In this document: positions 29,940-40,935 of the stretch, one piece after another
Layout of the letters: each line of letters begins with the position of its first letter
Numbering within the stretch: the first letter of the stretch is position 1
Assembly (NCBI GenBank): GCA_011634665.1
Contig: WAEK01000011.1
Span: 1,172,501 to 1,236,500 of the forward strand
Origin: Mortierella sp. BCC40632
Lineage: Eukaryota > Mortierellomycota > Mortierellomycetes > Mortierellales > Mortierellaceae
Length of the DNA stretch: 64,000 nt
Direction of reading: 5' to 3'
Position numbers and translations under genes: made by a program
Notes under the pieces: generated by a model
What the model was told of the DNA's origin: nothing
The model's input: only the letters and a program-made list of their open reading frames with translations
Database searches by the model: none

Positions 29940-30575
29940 CGCTGGTACCTACCACAACCTACTTGCACACTAGCTTCGTCCTTCTTTCGAACATCAATGA
30001 CTGGTGGCAGCTAAGAGGGGGGAGGAGGATAAGACTAAAACCACGCTGATATAGATGTTGTCGGTTTAAAAAGTTCCTGAAATTCCTTGGCATAGCCTTA
30101 GATACAAGACGCCAGAGACCGTAGACAGTGTCATATCCTAGATGCTCCTGTATGGTTGAGCTCTGATACAAGCTTCTCCTTTCCTCTATTTAATAAAAGG
30201 TGGTCAAGGTCATGTAGATTAGGAGACAATACAACGAGCTGTTACTCAGTATACGATCGGGCGGATATACGAGAGCATATCTACTCTCAATGGGCACGGG
30301 CTTGTTGTTCTGCATTGATTGGTAGTTCACATGCGCGTCCAAAAACTCGCCTATCGATATCTTCGCATGAGAGAACACAAATGTTCAAGATCAGGGGTTG
30401 CTGAGGCCAGTCATTGAGTGGTCGCGCCTTGAACGTGTCGCTGTAGATGGTCACCATTTACTGTTCAAAAATGTTTCCCTTGGCGGCTTCATCCGAACAT
30501 TCCATAAGAATCGTGAGGTCCGCCTGAAGGCCTTGATCCGTGGCGTAGTAGAAGTAGTCCTCGACAGCAGCCAAC
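29940..30575 (-). pseudogene. Crinkler (CRN) C-terminal fragment, decayed
   Basis: Minus-strand remnants align in order with the C-terminal half of the larger CRN copy at 31242-34399: a segment with EDYFYYATDQGLQADL, then MVTIYSDTFKARPLNDWPQQP (compare NVFSETFIKQPLSDWPHEP), then FSHAKISIGEFLDAHVNYQS (compare THAMISMEDFMDAHVNHQS), then traces of the extreme C-terminus. At least one in-frame stop and several frame changes break it, and the N-terminal and NTPase parts are absent. Positions 30308-30568 are repeated identically at 42392-42652. CRN proteins are modular NTPase-nuclease proteins known as effectors in oomycetes and some fungi; nothing here suggests a working product. Confidence 0.75.
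30308..30568 (+). repeat. 261-bp direct repeat, copy 1
   Basis: By eye identical to 42392-42652, same orientation, 12,084 bp apart. It consists of CRN C-terminal coding sequence on the minus strand. Outside the block the two loci diverge at once: here CRN sequence continues on the left, whereas the second copy abuts a poly(T) run and 28S rRNA sequence. Confidence 0.93.
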
Positions 30576-31241
30576 TAAACTAGTTATCACTGACTCAATA
30601 AACAAAGCAAAAGCAAGGACTGAAGGATAAAATACCTCCATGCTGTCGTTGATCTCCTCTGACCTGAACTAACTCTCACTAACATTATACTAACGCGACT
30701 AACATTGTAATAACACTGTACTGACGCTGTACTAACACCCTTCACCCTGTCGCCGCTCTCTTTTATTACTGTCACTACTCATCCTTTGCATTATCGCTGT
30801 TCTCCCTCGGCGCTATCGCTGCTCTCCCTTGTATTCTCCATCCTCTCACGCTGTTCTAACACATCGCCCCCTCCTGTTGTAGTATCACTCTTGCTTTCAC
30901 AATATTTCCCTTCTCTGGTCACTCACCCACGACATCGTCGAGGCTGAGTAAATATCCGAAAAAAAAACACTTATTCGGTCACAATCGTCTCGCACTGCAT
31001 ACAATAATAACATCTTTAAGACTTTGAAGAGATTGCTTAGGACGATGTGAAAATTCCTCGATATCCAACTAAAAGATATCTGTCATGCTAAACGATGTAA
31101 AGTGCTATCGGGGCAGAAGAGTTGAAGGAATGATTGCGAACGCAGGGTTTGACAACAAAAGGGTATAAGTATTTGATGGCTGATCGAAGAAAAAAAAATA
31201 AAAGGAGTAGCCAACGAGGCTGAAGAGGGTGCAGTGGTAGA
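30576..31241. other. Spacer between CRN copies with degenerate repeats
   Basis: No gene. Between about 30660 and 30870 there are imperfect short repeats built on CTAACATTGTA and later TCGCTGTTCTCC-like units. The style resembles the degenerate satellites at 37.8-38.0 and 39.0-39.8 kb. Confidence 0.5.
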
Positions 31242-32646
31242 CTAGCTCCTCTGCTTTTTGGAACAATCCTCATCGTTACTATCCTCATCGTCAGCAGAAC
31301 GCTTTCGCGCATTCTTGAGACGATCAATGAACTCTACATGATCCTTGGGGAAGATATCGCCGAAATTATCATCACCGATGTTGACCACGACTTGCTGAAC
31401 ACCACTGGGGTCCTTCGGGAGATCAGATGCTGCTGGCAGCTTGTTCGTCCACCGAGTAGGGTACGCGACAATCATGCTGATGTAGACGTTGTCAGGGCAA
31501 TACTTGCAAAATGTCTTTGCGTGACCCTCAATTTTAGGAGCTGAAACTGTGCTGAGTGCTTCGCTCCAATCCTTCTCCGAGAAGTTAGACGACCCTTGAC
31601 GTAGTTTCATCTGCACAAAAACAGGAACCAGCCGAACGCCATCGATCCGAATAAAGAAAACCTAGTCTGGTCCCGACGGTCTGGACTTGGGGAAGAAAAA
31701 TGGGGCGACTGGCATGTTGTTTCGAGTTGACTGGTGGTTAACATGGGCGTCCATGAAATCTTCCATTGATATCATCGCGTGAGTCGTGCCTTGCTCGAGT
31801 CCAGACTCTCTCCACCCAACAATTTCCACCTTGCCGACGAGAGCTGGACACATGTCAGCGATGGGGGGTTCGTGTGGCCAATCTGATAGGGGCTGTTTGA
31901 TAAATGTCTCGCTAAAAACATTCATCATGAACCTCTTAAACACACATCCTTGATCAGAGGCTATCGCTTTCACCATCCGTTTCCGGACCTCCTTCTTGAA
32001 GTATGGGTCTGTGGCCATGAAATAGTTCTCCACAGCCTTGGAAACGAAAGGCTCGTCCAAAACGGTAGTAGCCTTACCCGAGATGATTTTGATACGGCCA
32101 AAAGCGTGCTCAACCAACTGAGGGTCTACCTCCTTGAGGACAAGATCGTGACTTCCAAACATGCAACGCTGGTACATCAGGAGGCTAAGCATGTTATCGA
32201 TAGAGTCCACAAGTTGATCCTTGTATTTGTTGTGTTTGTCGTGGAGGCGAGATATCTCGTAGCACAAATTGCCTTTGATGTGCCGGTGCGCCCAAGACAC
32301 CAGCCTATCCTCAGCATCCTCGATGGTCTTCTTCCATGTACCAGGGTCATTGGATTCGACAATCCTCTCTATAGACAGGGAGATGATAATGCTACAGGTG
32401 TTGAGCGTACTGGACATGGAATCATTTCGTTGCACCCTCCCTTCATGTTCATCTCAAGTTAACATACCAATTGCTGCTATAGCCGGTCAATAGCGGCCCA
32501 CAAATTTTTGGAATAGCATGCCGACTGCCTCCTGGGAGAGAAATTTGTCCCATTCCTGCTTTGATTGATCGTCGTTCAAAGATTCTCTAACTCGGGAAAT
32601 GTACGAGTATATTGACTCTTTGTCTGTCCAGCCAGGAAACTCGAGA

Positions 32647-32682
<36 letters not shown>

Positions 32683-34024
32683 GTGGTGGTGGTGGTGGTG
32701 GTGGTGGAAGGAAAAGGAGCCAAATGTTAGTTGATCTCTGAGCTCAAACGTGATTGTCAGACGAGCCAGCGTCAAAAGTGGAGAACTGCTCACCTCAAAG
32801 GTAGTGGAACTGTCCTTCAGACCAGAACCCGAGCTCTGAACCCAAAAAAGAGTATTGATTGAAAGACCAGTTCCGCAGGTAACCAGTGTGAGGTGGTGCT
32901 CGCCAATGTCTCGAAACGCATGTAAAATAGGAGAGAGAAGTGGTCGTGGGGACTCTGTTGAGGTTGTCGACTGGAAAGAACCGTTGAATTCATCGCCAAG
33001 AATCTGAGCTTCATCGTGAATCACTAAGAGTCTGGTGTTGCTCTTGATCTTTGGTTGGCATCCATGCTTTATAATTTTGTCTCTCGTACTCTCGAATAGG
33101 TCGGTGACAAAGTCCGAAAGGTTTTCTTCGCTGTGATATCGAAGTCTGCGGACCTGGTGGAATAGAATGTCAAAGATGTCGTTGTCGAAGAGTACATGTG
33201 GGCAGGTTTGCAAGAGAGTCCACCTTGAGCTTGTGAATGTGTCGTTGCAACCAGGGACATTTAAACAGTGCTTGAAGATGATAAGTCGAGAGAGAAAGAG
33301 CAGGAGCGTAGTCTTTCTTGCATATCCGTTGTTAGCCTCAAGGTCTAAATCGGAAGAATCACGTCGGTCATTCAAGTGCCTTTGGACAGCAGATCGAAGG
33401 GTCATCATATCTGCAGACCCCCAGTCATCACTGGAAGCATTGAAGTAAAAGCCCCAGTGTTGAGAGAGGAGCTCGATCACAGCGCGAGTCTTGCCGCATC
33501 CTGTTGTGATCATGGGAGGATGTGAAGGCACTATTTGCAAGTCAAGCACCGCCTCAAGGGACCTCCCAGAAACGCCAAAAACAGGTAAAAATGCCCTATT
33601 ATTCTCTTTCACCAAGTCCAGAATAGAACCAGCTGCGAGATTCCTTGACGCTGAATCAGGTACCGGAGGGTTGGGAAGATCCATGAATAACAAGCTGGGT
33701 CGAGTTTCAGCAGGATGGCCAATTGTCGACGCCAAGCTCTAGGCAATCCTCGAACATGTCCAGTTGTGGTTGGGAGATGTTCCATGCCTTTCACAAACGC
33801 GTCAAGAAAGTTGGCAATTGGTCCTGGTGCAAAGAACTTTTCCGTGATTGTTTTGATATCAGCATGGAGGTCGCCTAGTTGCATGTGAGGAAAGAGCGTG
33901 ATGTTAGAACCACTATAAAAAAAAAGGCACTGAGACAGGGATAATGAAAAGAAAATAGAGTTAGAAAGCAGATTAAGCTCATTTAGGCGGAGATTAATCA
34001 ACAGACGGGTGTGCAATCGTGAAG

Positions 34025-34059
<35 letters not shown>

Positions 34060-34399
34060 ATTGCATTACCTTGCGGAGGAGGGCGCTGGACAATATGTGG
34101 ATTGTCTTCTTGGGTAGTGCCTATGGGAAGACATCAGCAATGTCGTCTGTCTCATCGAGCTCCTCCTTTGACGCGACATCAGCAAGCGAGATCTCTTTGC
34201 GGTCTTTCTTAGGTGCGACGGGGAGAGAGGCCTTCCATAGAGTGAGGTCCTTGGCGGTAATGTCGTCAAAATCAGGAGTCTGTTCAGCTTTGATGAGCCT
34301 CTTGAGTTCCCCGATTGTCTTGGAGGAGTCAATCGTGACAGGGAACGCGGTCTTCTCTCCATCCACAAGTCAGAATAGAGTCAAGTGTTTGTCGGTCAT
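31242..34399 (-). pseudogene. Near-full-length Crinkler (CRN)-type NTPase-nuclease gene, inactivated
   Basis: The order of domains on the minus strand is typical of the family: ubiquitin-like header (34399-34121; VDGEKTAFPVTIDSSKTIGE, LTLWKASLP), a connector, a P-loop NTPase with Walker A GCGKT near 33485-33500 and Walker B LLVIHDEAQ near 33020, and a C-terminal PD...QxK restriction-nuclease-like segment (PSGPD, VFVQMKLRQG) ending in an acidic/basic tail. Lesions seen: in-frame TGA at 34370-34372, ten codons after the presumed ATG; TAG at 34121-34123; a frame change near 34100; another near 33715; a 66-bp insert splitting Walker A (33501-33566); TGA at 32487-32489; TAG at 31662-31664, directly after the PD motif. 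Introns with long poly(A) tracts are still visible. Role in living family members: NTPase-coupled nuclease effectors or intragenomic-conflict proteins; this copy should be dead unless stops are bypassed. Confidence 0.85.
33501..33566 (-). other. 66-bp in-frame segment splitting the CRN Walker A motif
   Basis: On the minus strand the flanks read GTTTCTG and GATGCGGCAAG, which joined would give an uninterrupted P-loop. The segment begins GGAGGT and ends ACAACAG. It therefore looks like an intron whose donor changed from GT to GG. Its length is a multiple of three and it has no stop, so retention inserts 22 residues into the nucleotide-binding loop. Confidence 0.6.
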
Positions 34400-35363
<964 letters not shown>

Positions 35364-37694
35364 ATGGTCACAGCGCCTTATTTGGCATGGGCTACTGACA
35401 GGAAGCCTAAAAAGGAGCATGTCTCATTCTCCAACTTTGTGAAGAAGTTTGACATTACCGACAAGGAGGCTGCAAATGAAGCTTTCTTGTCGCTTATCAG
35501 CTCCAACCACCTCCGTGAAACTCGACGAAACAAGCTTCAGAAAGCATTCAAACTTTTTCGCGAACGACATGAGGATATTTTTTGGGAACGACGTGCCCTA
35601 AAAATTGCAGATAGGAGGCTTTTGACGAACTCTGCAACTATTGCCAAGGAGACGGCAGTAATCGCCCAGAAGGCTAGTATCAAAGAATCGATCTCTAGCT
35701 TCGAAAGATGCCAGTCTGACTTGAAGGCGACTGAAGACTCAGATGATGGTGAGAATCGATTAGATGTAAAAAAAACTTATGGTTGTCTAATATTATCATC
35801 ATTATTAATTGTCCTCTCAACTTTTTCCATCTTAGAAATAATCGATGACTCTGATTCCGAAAGTGAAAGCGAAACAGAAATCTCTCCAGCTCACGAGCTT
35901 GATGATGATACGGCTGCAGATGGTATGTAATGTGCATTGCTGGAGACTCGTGAATGCCTTAATAATATATTTCTGACCATCCATGCCATGCTAGATCTCG
36001 ACTCACCACCAGAGATACAGATTGCCGCCCCATCTCGGATGAAAGCTACTCCCTTTTACGATCTTATTGCTTATGTTTTTCTGAAGGTAACGTGTCTACT
36101 CCGTATGTTGGTAATGACCACTTGTGTTTTAATGTTGATGTTGCTGCCCCTCCCCTCTTGTTGTAGGTTAAGGACAAGCCAGCAACACTACCATCTCCAG
36201 CATCCTCTGCCCTCAACAAACTCTCCATCAATCACCGAGAAATGTACAAAGCAGCGCGTGATTACTTGCAACAGCCTGGGCCAGTTGAAGCTAAAAAAGA
36301 CGCGTTGTAAGGCAGCTCCTGTTTGCTCTAAAGGAAATGTAGCGGATGGTGAATGAGTTGCGCTTACTTACACCAAGATGCTTGTTTAAATGCCCTTAGG
36401 GTCTTGTTGTCTGGTATCATTAACACGGTTTCGCCAAATGCACGGTCGTTCAGTTTGTCCAAGAAAATTATAGCCGAATCACGGCTCCCGGAACTTGACC
36501 CTCAGTCGGAGACACACAAGACGGTCAAGGACTTACTTGCTGAGCTCTTGAAGGCATTGTATCCTGACCTCGACAAGGACCGTTATTGCGAGCCCGACTT
36601 CATTTTACTCCAGAAGAAGGTATGGCAACTCCTACAAGATGCTGTGAATTCAAAGCGTACTCGTGCTGAGAAAGCCAAGTAAACCACTCTCCAGATTGTC
36701 CAGCAGCTTCTGTTGTGGATTGAGCTCGGTTTATTTGCATCGCCAACTTCAGAGCACGTATACGTCTCAGCATGGGCCATGGTCTTCAACATCCTGTTCT
36801 TCGACACCTCAATAAGAGCCATCCCGTAAGTGCATAAAATTATTGAGCTCGGTCTTCAATAATGTTATTTTGCGAAGTGCTAACTGAATATATTTATTTG
36901 TCCTTTATTTTTATTTTATTTAGAGGAGAACTTGTGTCCAAGGCGAGCACCAGTGCCCGCCAATTGGTGGAAGACGAGTTTGGTGCAACAACATCAACAG
37001 CATGTGGACGGAAAGTTGATTTGAGCATAAGGATCCAGGTGGACAACGAGTGGAACTCGGAAATAGCCATATTTGAGTTCAAGGCATCAACCTCTACTAT
37101 GAAGATCTGTGAAAAGCAACAGAAGAAGTCGGTCCGTTTGAACGCAGCAATCCTGTTGGAACTGGAGGCACGCGGGCTTGATCTTCAGCATAGCTATCCT
37201 ATTATTGCCGAAGGTAGAGGTCTTGGCCTTGACTTTTACACGCTAAGGCGCTATGATGATGTTCTTGGCGCTGGACGGTCGACTGCCAAGGGCCTATCAT
37301 TGCCGTCGCAAGTCTCCCAGCTCAAGTCATTCTTGCAATCAAACAGCATCTTGGCTCTGCTCTCATTCAGGGTAAGAGTCTTAATCTGAGATTACCTTGA
37401 GACTTGGCTGTAGTACATTTTGGAAAGGCTATTAACATACAGGAACTAATCTTGCAATAGGAGCACCTGAGGAAATATGCAGCGGATGCTGTTGATGTCT
37501 TAGCGATATCCTCTTTAACTCCATTTGGCAATGAGGATGATCTTCCATCGACCCCTGATGATCTTCCATTAACCTCTTGCGACCTTCTTGAGGGGCAGTG
37601 CACTCCTCCTCCCAGAAAGAGGCCCAACCCGTTCATCCTGTTCACACCATCAAAGAAGGATAAGGCCCACCTTGTCGATGAAGACGAAGGGTAG
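35364..37694 (+). pseudogene. Multi-exon accessory gene with D...ExK nuclease-like C-terminus, probably broken
   Basis: The N-terminal exon starts MVTAPYLAWATDRKPKKEH and encodes a charged helical region, then acidic Ser/Asp/Glu exons with GT-AG introns at about 35749-35836, 35922-35995 and 36087-36167. A later block gives KTVKDLLAELLKALYPDLDK and, after an in-frame TAA at about 36680, LQIVQQLLLWIE. The C-terminal exons (about 36924-37370 and 37463-37694) encode ELVSKASTSARQLVEDEFG, GRKVDLSIRIQV and EIAIFEFKAST; the spacing of VD and ExK recalls PD-(D/E)XK nucleases. An apparent one-base frame loss near 36305 and in-frame stops near 36340 and 36680 suggest decay, though unseen introns could explain some. 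I do not recognise a named family. It sits head-to-head with the CRN copy, so it may be part of the same accessory gene class. Confidence 0.5.
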
Positions 37695-38115
37695 TTATAG
37701 CGGCATGTCTTGCACAATAAATAGCGATTCTTTTAACCACGAAACAATACACTGAAAAAGTCCATTATGGAGCAAAGTCACCAAGCCAGCTATGCTCATT
37801 CGGAGTAAATTTGACGAACATCTCCGCTTTGCACTGTTCGTACATCTCCCTCCAGACTGCCACTGCTCACCCTCCAGACGCCACTCACACTGTCCAAACA
37901 CGATCCTAACACTGCCCTTTCAGCTGTCCTGTCAGCTGTCTTTTCAATTCCAGACAGTCGCTGATACCATACCTCACGCCAGCCGTTGTTTTCCTACTTC
38001 TCTGTCGCTATTTTCCCACTTCATTGTCGCCGCTCCGTCTCTGATGTGAGCCTTCCCACAGCCTTCGCTGTTCTACTTACAACAGAATTAACAACTACAT
38101 CCCATTTCAGATATC
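37695..38115. other. Spacer with degenerate CTGTC-rich sequence
   Basis: No gene. At about 37850-38040 there are imperfect repeats of CCTCCAGACNCCACT and CAGCTGTCCTGTCAGCTGTC-like units, grading into CTGTCGC-rich sequence. Confidence 0.45.
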
Positions 38116-38394
38116 TGTTAGCTTATTGTTGAGATTTTTCTCGTAACAGAAAGTGTCGTCAAATCGACTGACAAAACCCCTACTCAAGCAGGGATCCCCA
38201 AGGACAAGGCCAACCTAGGCCCGACCACTACATAAATAAAATATATCACAAGGCCGAGAGTGTCACAATAGTAGAGCGTCCATAACACACAGTCTCGTCC
38301 CTCCATCTCCTTTTGTGTCCTACCCAAGTTCCCCCTGCTCGTCTTCCCCGCCTCCTTGATGGCTTGATGGGGGGGATCAAGGTCAATCGTGACA
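38116..38394 (-). mobile_element. Candidate solo LTR of a Ty3/Gypsy-like element
   Basis: Read on the minus strand it begins TGTCACGA and ends TAAGCTAACA, the TG...CA termini common to Ty3/Gypsy LTRs, and contains an AT-rich TATA-like core (GATATATTTTATTTATG). It is 279 bp and has no coding sequence or adjacent primer-binding site. Immediately outside its 5' end a second TGTCACGA occurs in the opposite orientation (38397-38404), separated by 2 bp. I find no matching 5-bp target duplication, so the assignment is tentative. Confidence 0.35.
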
Positions 38395-38478
38395 TTTGTC
38401 ACGACCCTTCAATCTCACCCAACAAGCTTCCTCCTAGAGGGAGAAAGAAAAAAAAAGAAGAATGGTATGTCGAAACAT

Positions 38479-38874
38479 ACAAATCTATAGAACAATGGGC
38501 TTAATCTCAGCAGCTCGTAGCAACAAGGCTACTCGACTGCTTACAATACCCTGTTCAATTAAAGTCGTCTGCAATGGATTTATCTCTTCCAATATTTTGT
38601 TTTAAAAGCAGGTGCCTCACAGCGCCTTTCCGCACTGCAAGACCTCCCCACGTAGTATGACTCAGGGCCCGAAGACCTATTCGTATTCAACTAGATATCG
38701 GAAAAGGCGGTAATCGTCGCCGTCTAGCTTGGATTCTGACTTAGAGGCGTTCAGCCATAATCCAACGGATGATAGCTTCGGGTCATTGCCTGCTCAGGCA
38801 GACCCAAATACCAATTATCCGAATGAAGTGTTCCTCTCGTACTAACTTCAATTACTATTGCAACAACACTTCAT

Positions 38875-38929
<55 letters not shown>

Positions 38930-39030
38930 ATTAGTGGGTGAATTCTGCTTCAGTATGATAGGAAGAGCCAACATCGAAGGATCAAAAAGCAACGTCGCTA
39001 TGAGCGCTTGGTTGCCACAAGCCAGTTATT
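38479..39030 (-). rRNA. 28S rRNA 3'-end fragment, copy 1 (partial, deleted)
   Basis: Minus-strand sequence matches the 3' terminal ~560 nt of eukaryotic 28S rRNA, including the CGTGAGACAGGTTAG and AATAGGGAACGTGAGCTGGG segments, the ATGGCTGAACGCCTC segment and the end TGCTGAGATTAAGC...GATTTGT. It lacks 19 bp present in the second copy (around 38941) that belong to genuine 28S, and it stops abruptly at 39030. It is an isolated fragment with no spacer or 18S nearby, so it should not yield functional rRNA. Confidence 0.93.
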
Positions 39031-39446
39031 TCTTCACCCTTTGTCTAACCATCATTCCTTGATTCTCCCATCTCTCATGCCTGTTAGGTTATTTTTGACT
39101 TTACCCCTTCTCTTGATCTTTCATCCCTTGCTTTTCTCATCCCTTTTTCTTCCCATCTTTGCTTTTCCCATCTCTTGATTATTCTTATACATTAATTTTC
39201 CTATCCCCTAATCTTTTTTTCTCCCTTGATCATTTTCTCCCTTGGTATTGTCATCTAGCACCATTTATGGATCTGATTTCCCAGTGTTGTCCCTTGATGC
39301 TATGCTTTGATGCTGTCCCTTGGTGTTGTCCTTTAGTGCTGTGCTATCTCTTAATGTTGTCTATTGGTGTTATCTCCAAGTATTGCCTCTTGACTTTGAC
39401 CTTTGGTGTAATCACTCTTTTTCTGCCTTGATGCTAGACCTTGATC
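39031..39446. repeat. Degenerate TCCCTTGAT/TGTCCCTTGGTGTTG satellite, block A
   Basis: The block starts right at the 28S breakpoint. It contains imperfect units around TCNCTTGATNNTTC (39040-39250), then TGTCCCTTGNTGTTG-like units of about 15-17 bp (39285-39415). No coding potential. Confidence 0.6.
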
Positions 39447-39513
39447 TGAGTTCTCTTTCAGTATGCTAGAAAGAGCCGACATCGAATGTTATACTGAACG
39501 CTTGGTTGCCGCA
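39447..39513 (-). rRNA. Diverged 28S rRNA remnant, copy 3 (about 65 bp)
   Basis: TTTCAGTATGCTAGAAAG, AGCCGACATCGAA and CGCTTGGTTGCCGCAG align in order with positions 38949-39019 of copy 1 with mismatches and a short internal deletion. It is followed by another block of the same degenerate satellite, so a 28S-satellite unit seems to have been duplicated and then diverged. Confidence 0.7.
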
Positions 39514-39765
39514 GGACCCACTTTTATCCCTTGATGTTTTATCATGCCCCTGTTCTTTTCACTCCTTGATTTTTTCTTCTTTGTTTCTCTCTTATCCCTT
39601 TGCTCTTTTCATCCCTCGGTCTTTCTTATCCCTGGCACATTTCCCATGCCTTGTTCTTTTCAGCCTTTGGCCTATTCTCATGCCTTGCTCTTTCACCCCT
39701 CATTTCGTGGGCGTTAGTTTTTCTGTATACCTTGGTCTTCGGCTCCCCTTATTCTTAACGACGTG
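39514..39765. repeat. Degenerate TCCCTTGNTNTTTTC satellite, block B
   Basis: Imperfect ~20-bp units of the form TCCCTTTGCTCTTTTCA, following the third 28S remnant in the same order as block A follows copy 1. Confidence 0.6.
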
Positions 39766-40320
39766 AAATGTCCTTACAGAGAGAGTAACAAGAGCGAGAT
39801 GTTTTGCGCAGAGTAGAAAAAAGATCGGATCAGGTATAAAAGGGAGTCGAACCACCCCAGACTACCATCTATAGATTCACAAATCACACTTGCATGAATC
39901 CGACTCTTTAAGCTTACAATAACTTTCTCAGGAATCGCCACATCTTCGCCCCGGTCTTTCACATATTCGAACCAAGCTTCCTTTATCCATCTTCCTAAAG
40001 ACTAAGCAAAGTAAGCAGTTTTACTCTCTATCCCCCGCTCTGCTGTTGCTAATTGCAGGCTGTCTTGTATCTCGCGTCTTACGTGTCTCTTTTATGCTAC
40101 AGAGCCTAGCTATCCATAACTGTCAACGGTTGTGAGCCTCACAAATCCAGCAGCAAGCCCACCCTATTGCTTTTACCGCATAAAATAACTTTTCCATGTT
40201 GTTGTCTCGTTCTCCAGCGCAAGCAAGGTAAGACTGGCGTCCATCAAGAGTCGCCATCATCATTCTTTCAGGTCTTAATATTAATTACTCTTTCAATCTA
40301 ATAATGCGTCGAATAGAGCC
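39766..40320 (+). promoter_or_regulatory. Upstream region of the Cys-rich secreted protein gene
   Basis: About 550 bp of unique, AT-moderate sequence with no simple repeats and no gene. It should contain the promoter. GCATAAAATAACTTTT near 40178 is a weak AT-rich candidate; no canonical TATA box was assigned. Confidence 0.3.
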
Positions 40321-40935
40321 ATGCTTGCTTTGTCGCTCTTGGTTCTCTTTTCACTACAAATGGTAGTACTTGCAGCATTCAACAGTCCTTGCACAACCGA
40401 CGCCGACTGCGACACTACTCAAGGGGAGCTTTGTGAAAGACTCGAACCCGGATATATGAAGTTCTACTACCGCTGCCTGACGTATCCGTTGACTAACGAA
40501 CAAGTCCAGACTTTGAATGCCGCCCTTTTGGAACGTGAAACCTATAAAATTGGATCTTTACGTAAATGTAGAGTTTCAGAACCCAAGCCCTGCTTTGGAT
40601 CGAATCATGCGGATGGGGTGGTTAGCAGTCCTCGCCAGTGTTGCTCTCAACAAGCGTACCTTTTTGGGTCCATATTTGAATGCACTAACGGTGCTAGCTG
40701 CGACGCAAGTAGCGGATGCAGTGCCCACATTGATTGCCGAGGACAAGAAATGTGCATCGACACGAAATGCAAAATCCCTCAAGAAGGTACTGAGTGCGGC
40801 CGTGATGGCGAGAAACCTGTAAACAACAGATGTTGCGGCGGAGGAATCGTCAAGGACGGCTTATGCTACTGGCGTGAATATACGGGAGATAGGAAAGAGG
40901 AGGGCGATCCGTCAAAGTACCATAACATGGGATAA
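40321..40935 (+). CDS. Secreted cysteine-rich protein, effector-like
   Basis: An intact single-exon frame of 204 residues. MLALSLLVLFSLQMVVLAAF is a signal peptide with cleavage expected near residue 19-20. The mature part has 18 cysteines, an even number, with spacing such as CTTDADCDTTQGELC, two CC pairs, and DCRGQEMCIDTKC followed by CGRDGEKPVNNRCC. This resembles small disulfide-knot modules of the Dickkopf/EB type, but no family can be named. It lies between two 28S rRNA fragments in the decayed accessory island and is the only clearly intact protein gene there, which suggests selection or recent arrival. It has no membrane anchor. Function unknown; secretion is inferred from the signal peptide. 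Confidence 0.8.
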   Translation: MLALSLLVLFSLQMVVLAAFNSPCTTDADCDTTQGELCERLEPGYMKFYYRCLTYPLTNEQVQTLNAALLERETYKIGSLRKCRVSEPKPCFGSNHADGVVSSPRQCCSQQAYLFGSIFECTNGASCDASSGCSAHIDCRGQEMCIDTKCKIPQEGTECGRDGEKPVNNRCCGGGIVKDGLCYWREYTGDRKEEGDPSKYHNMG

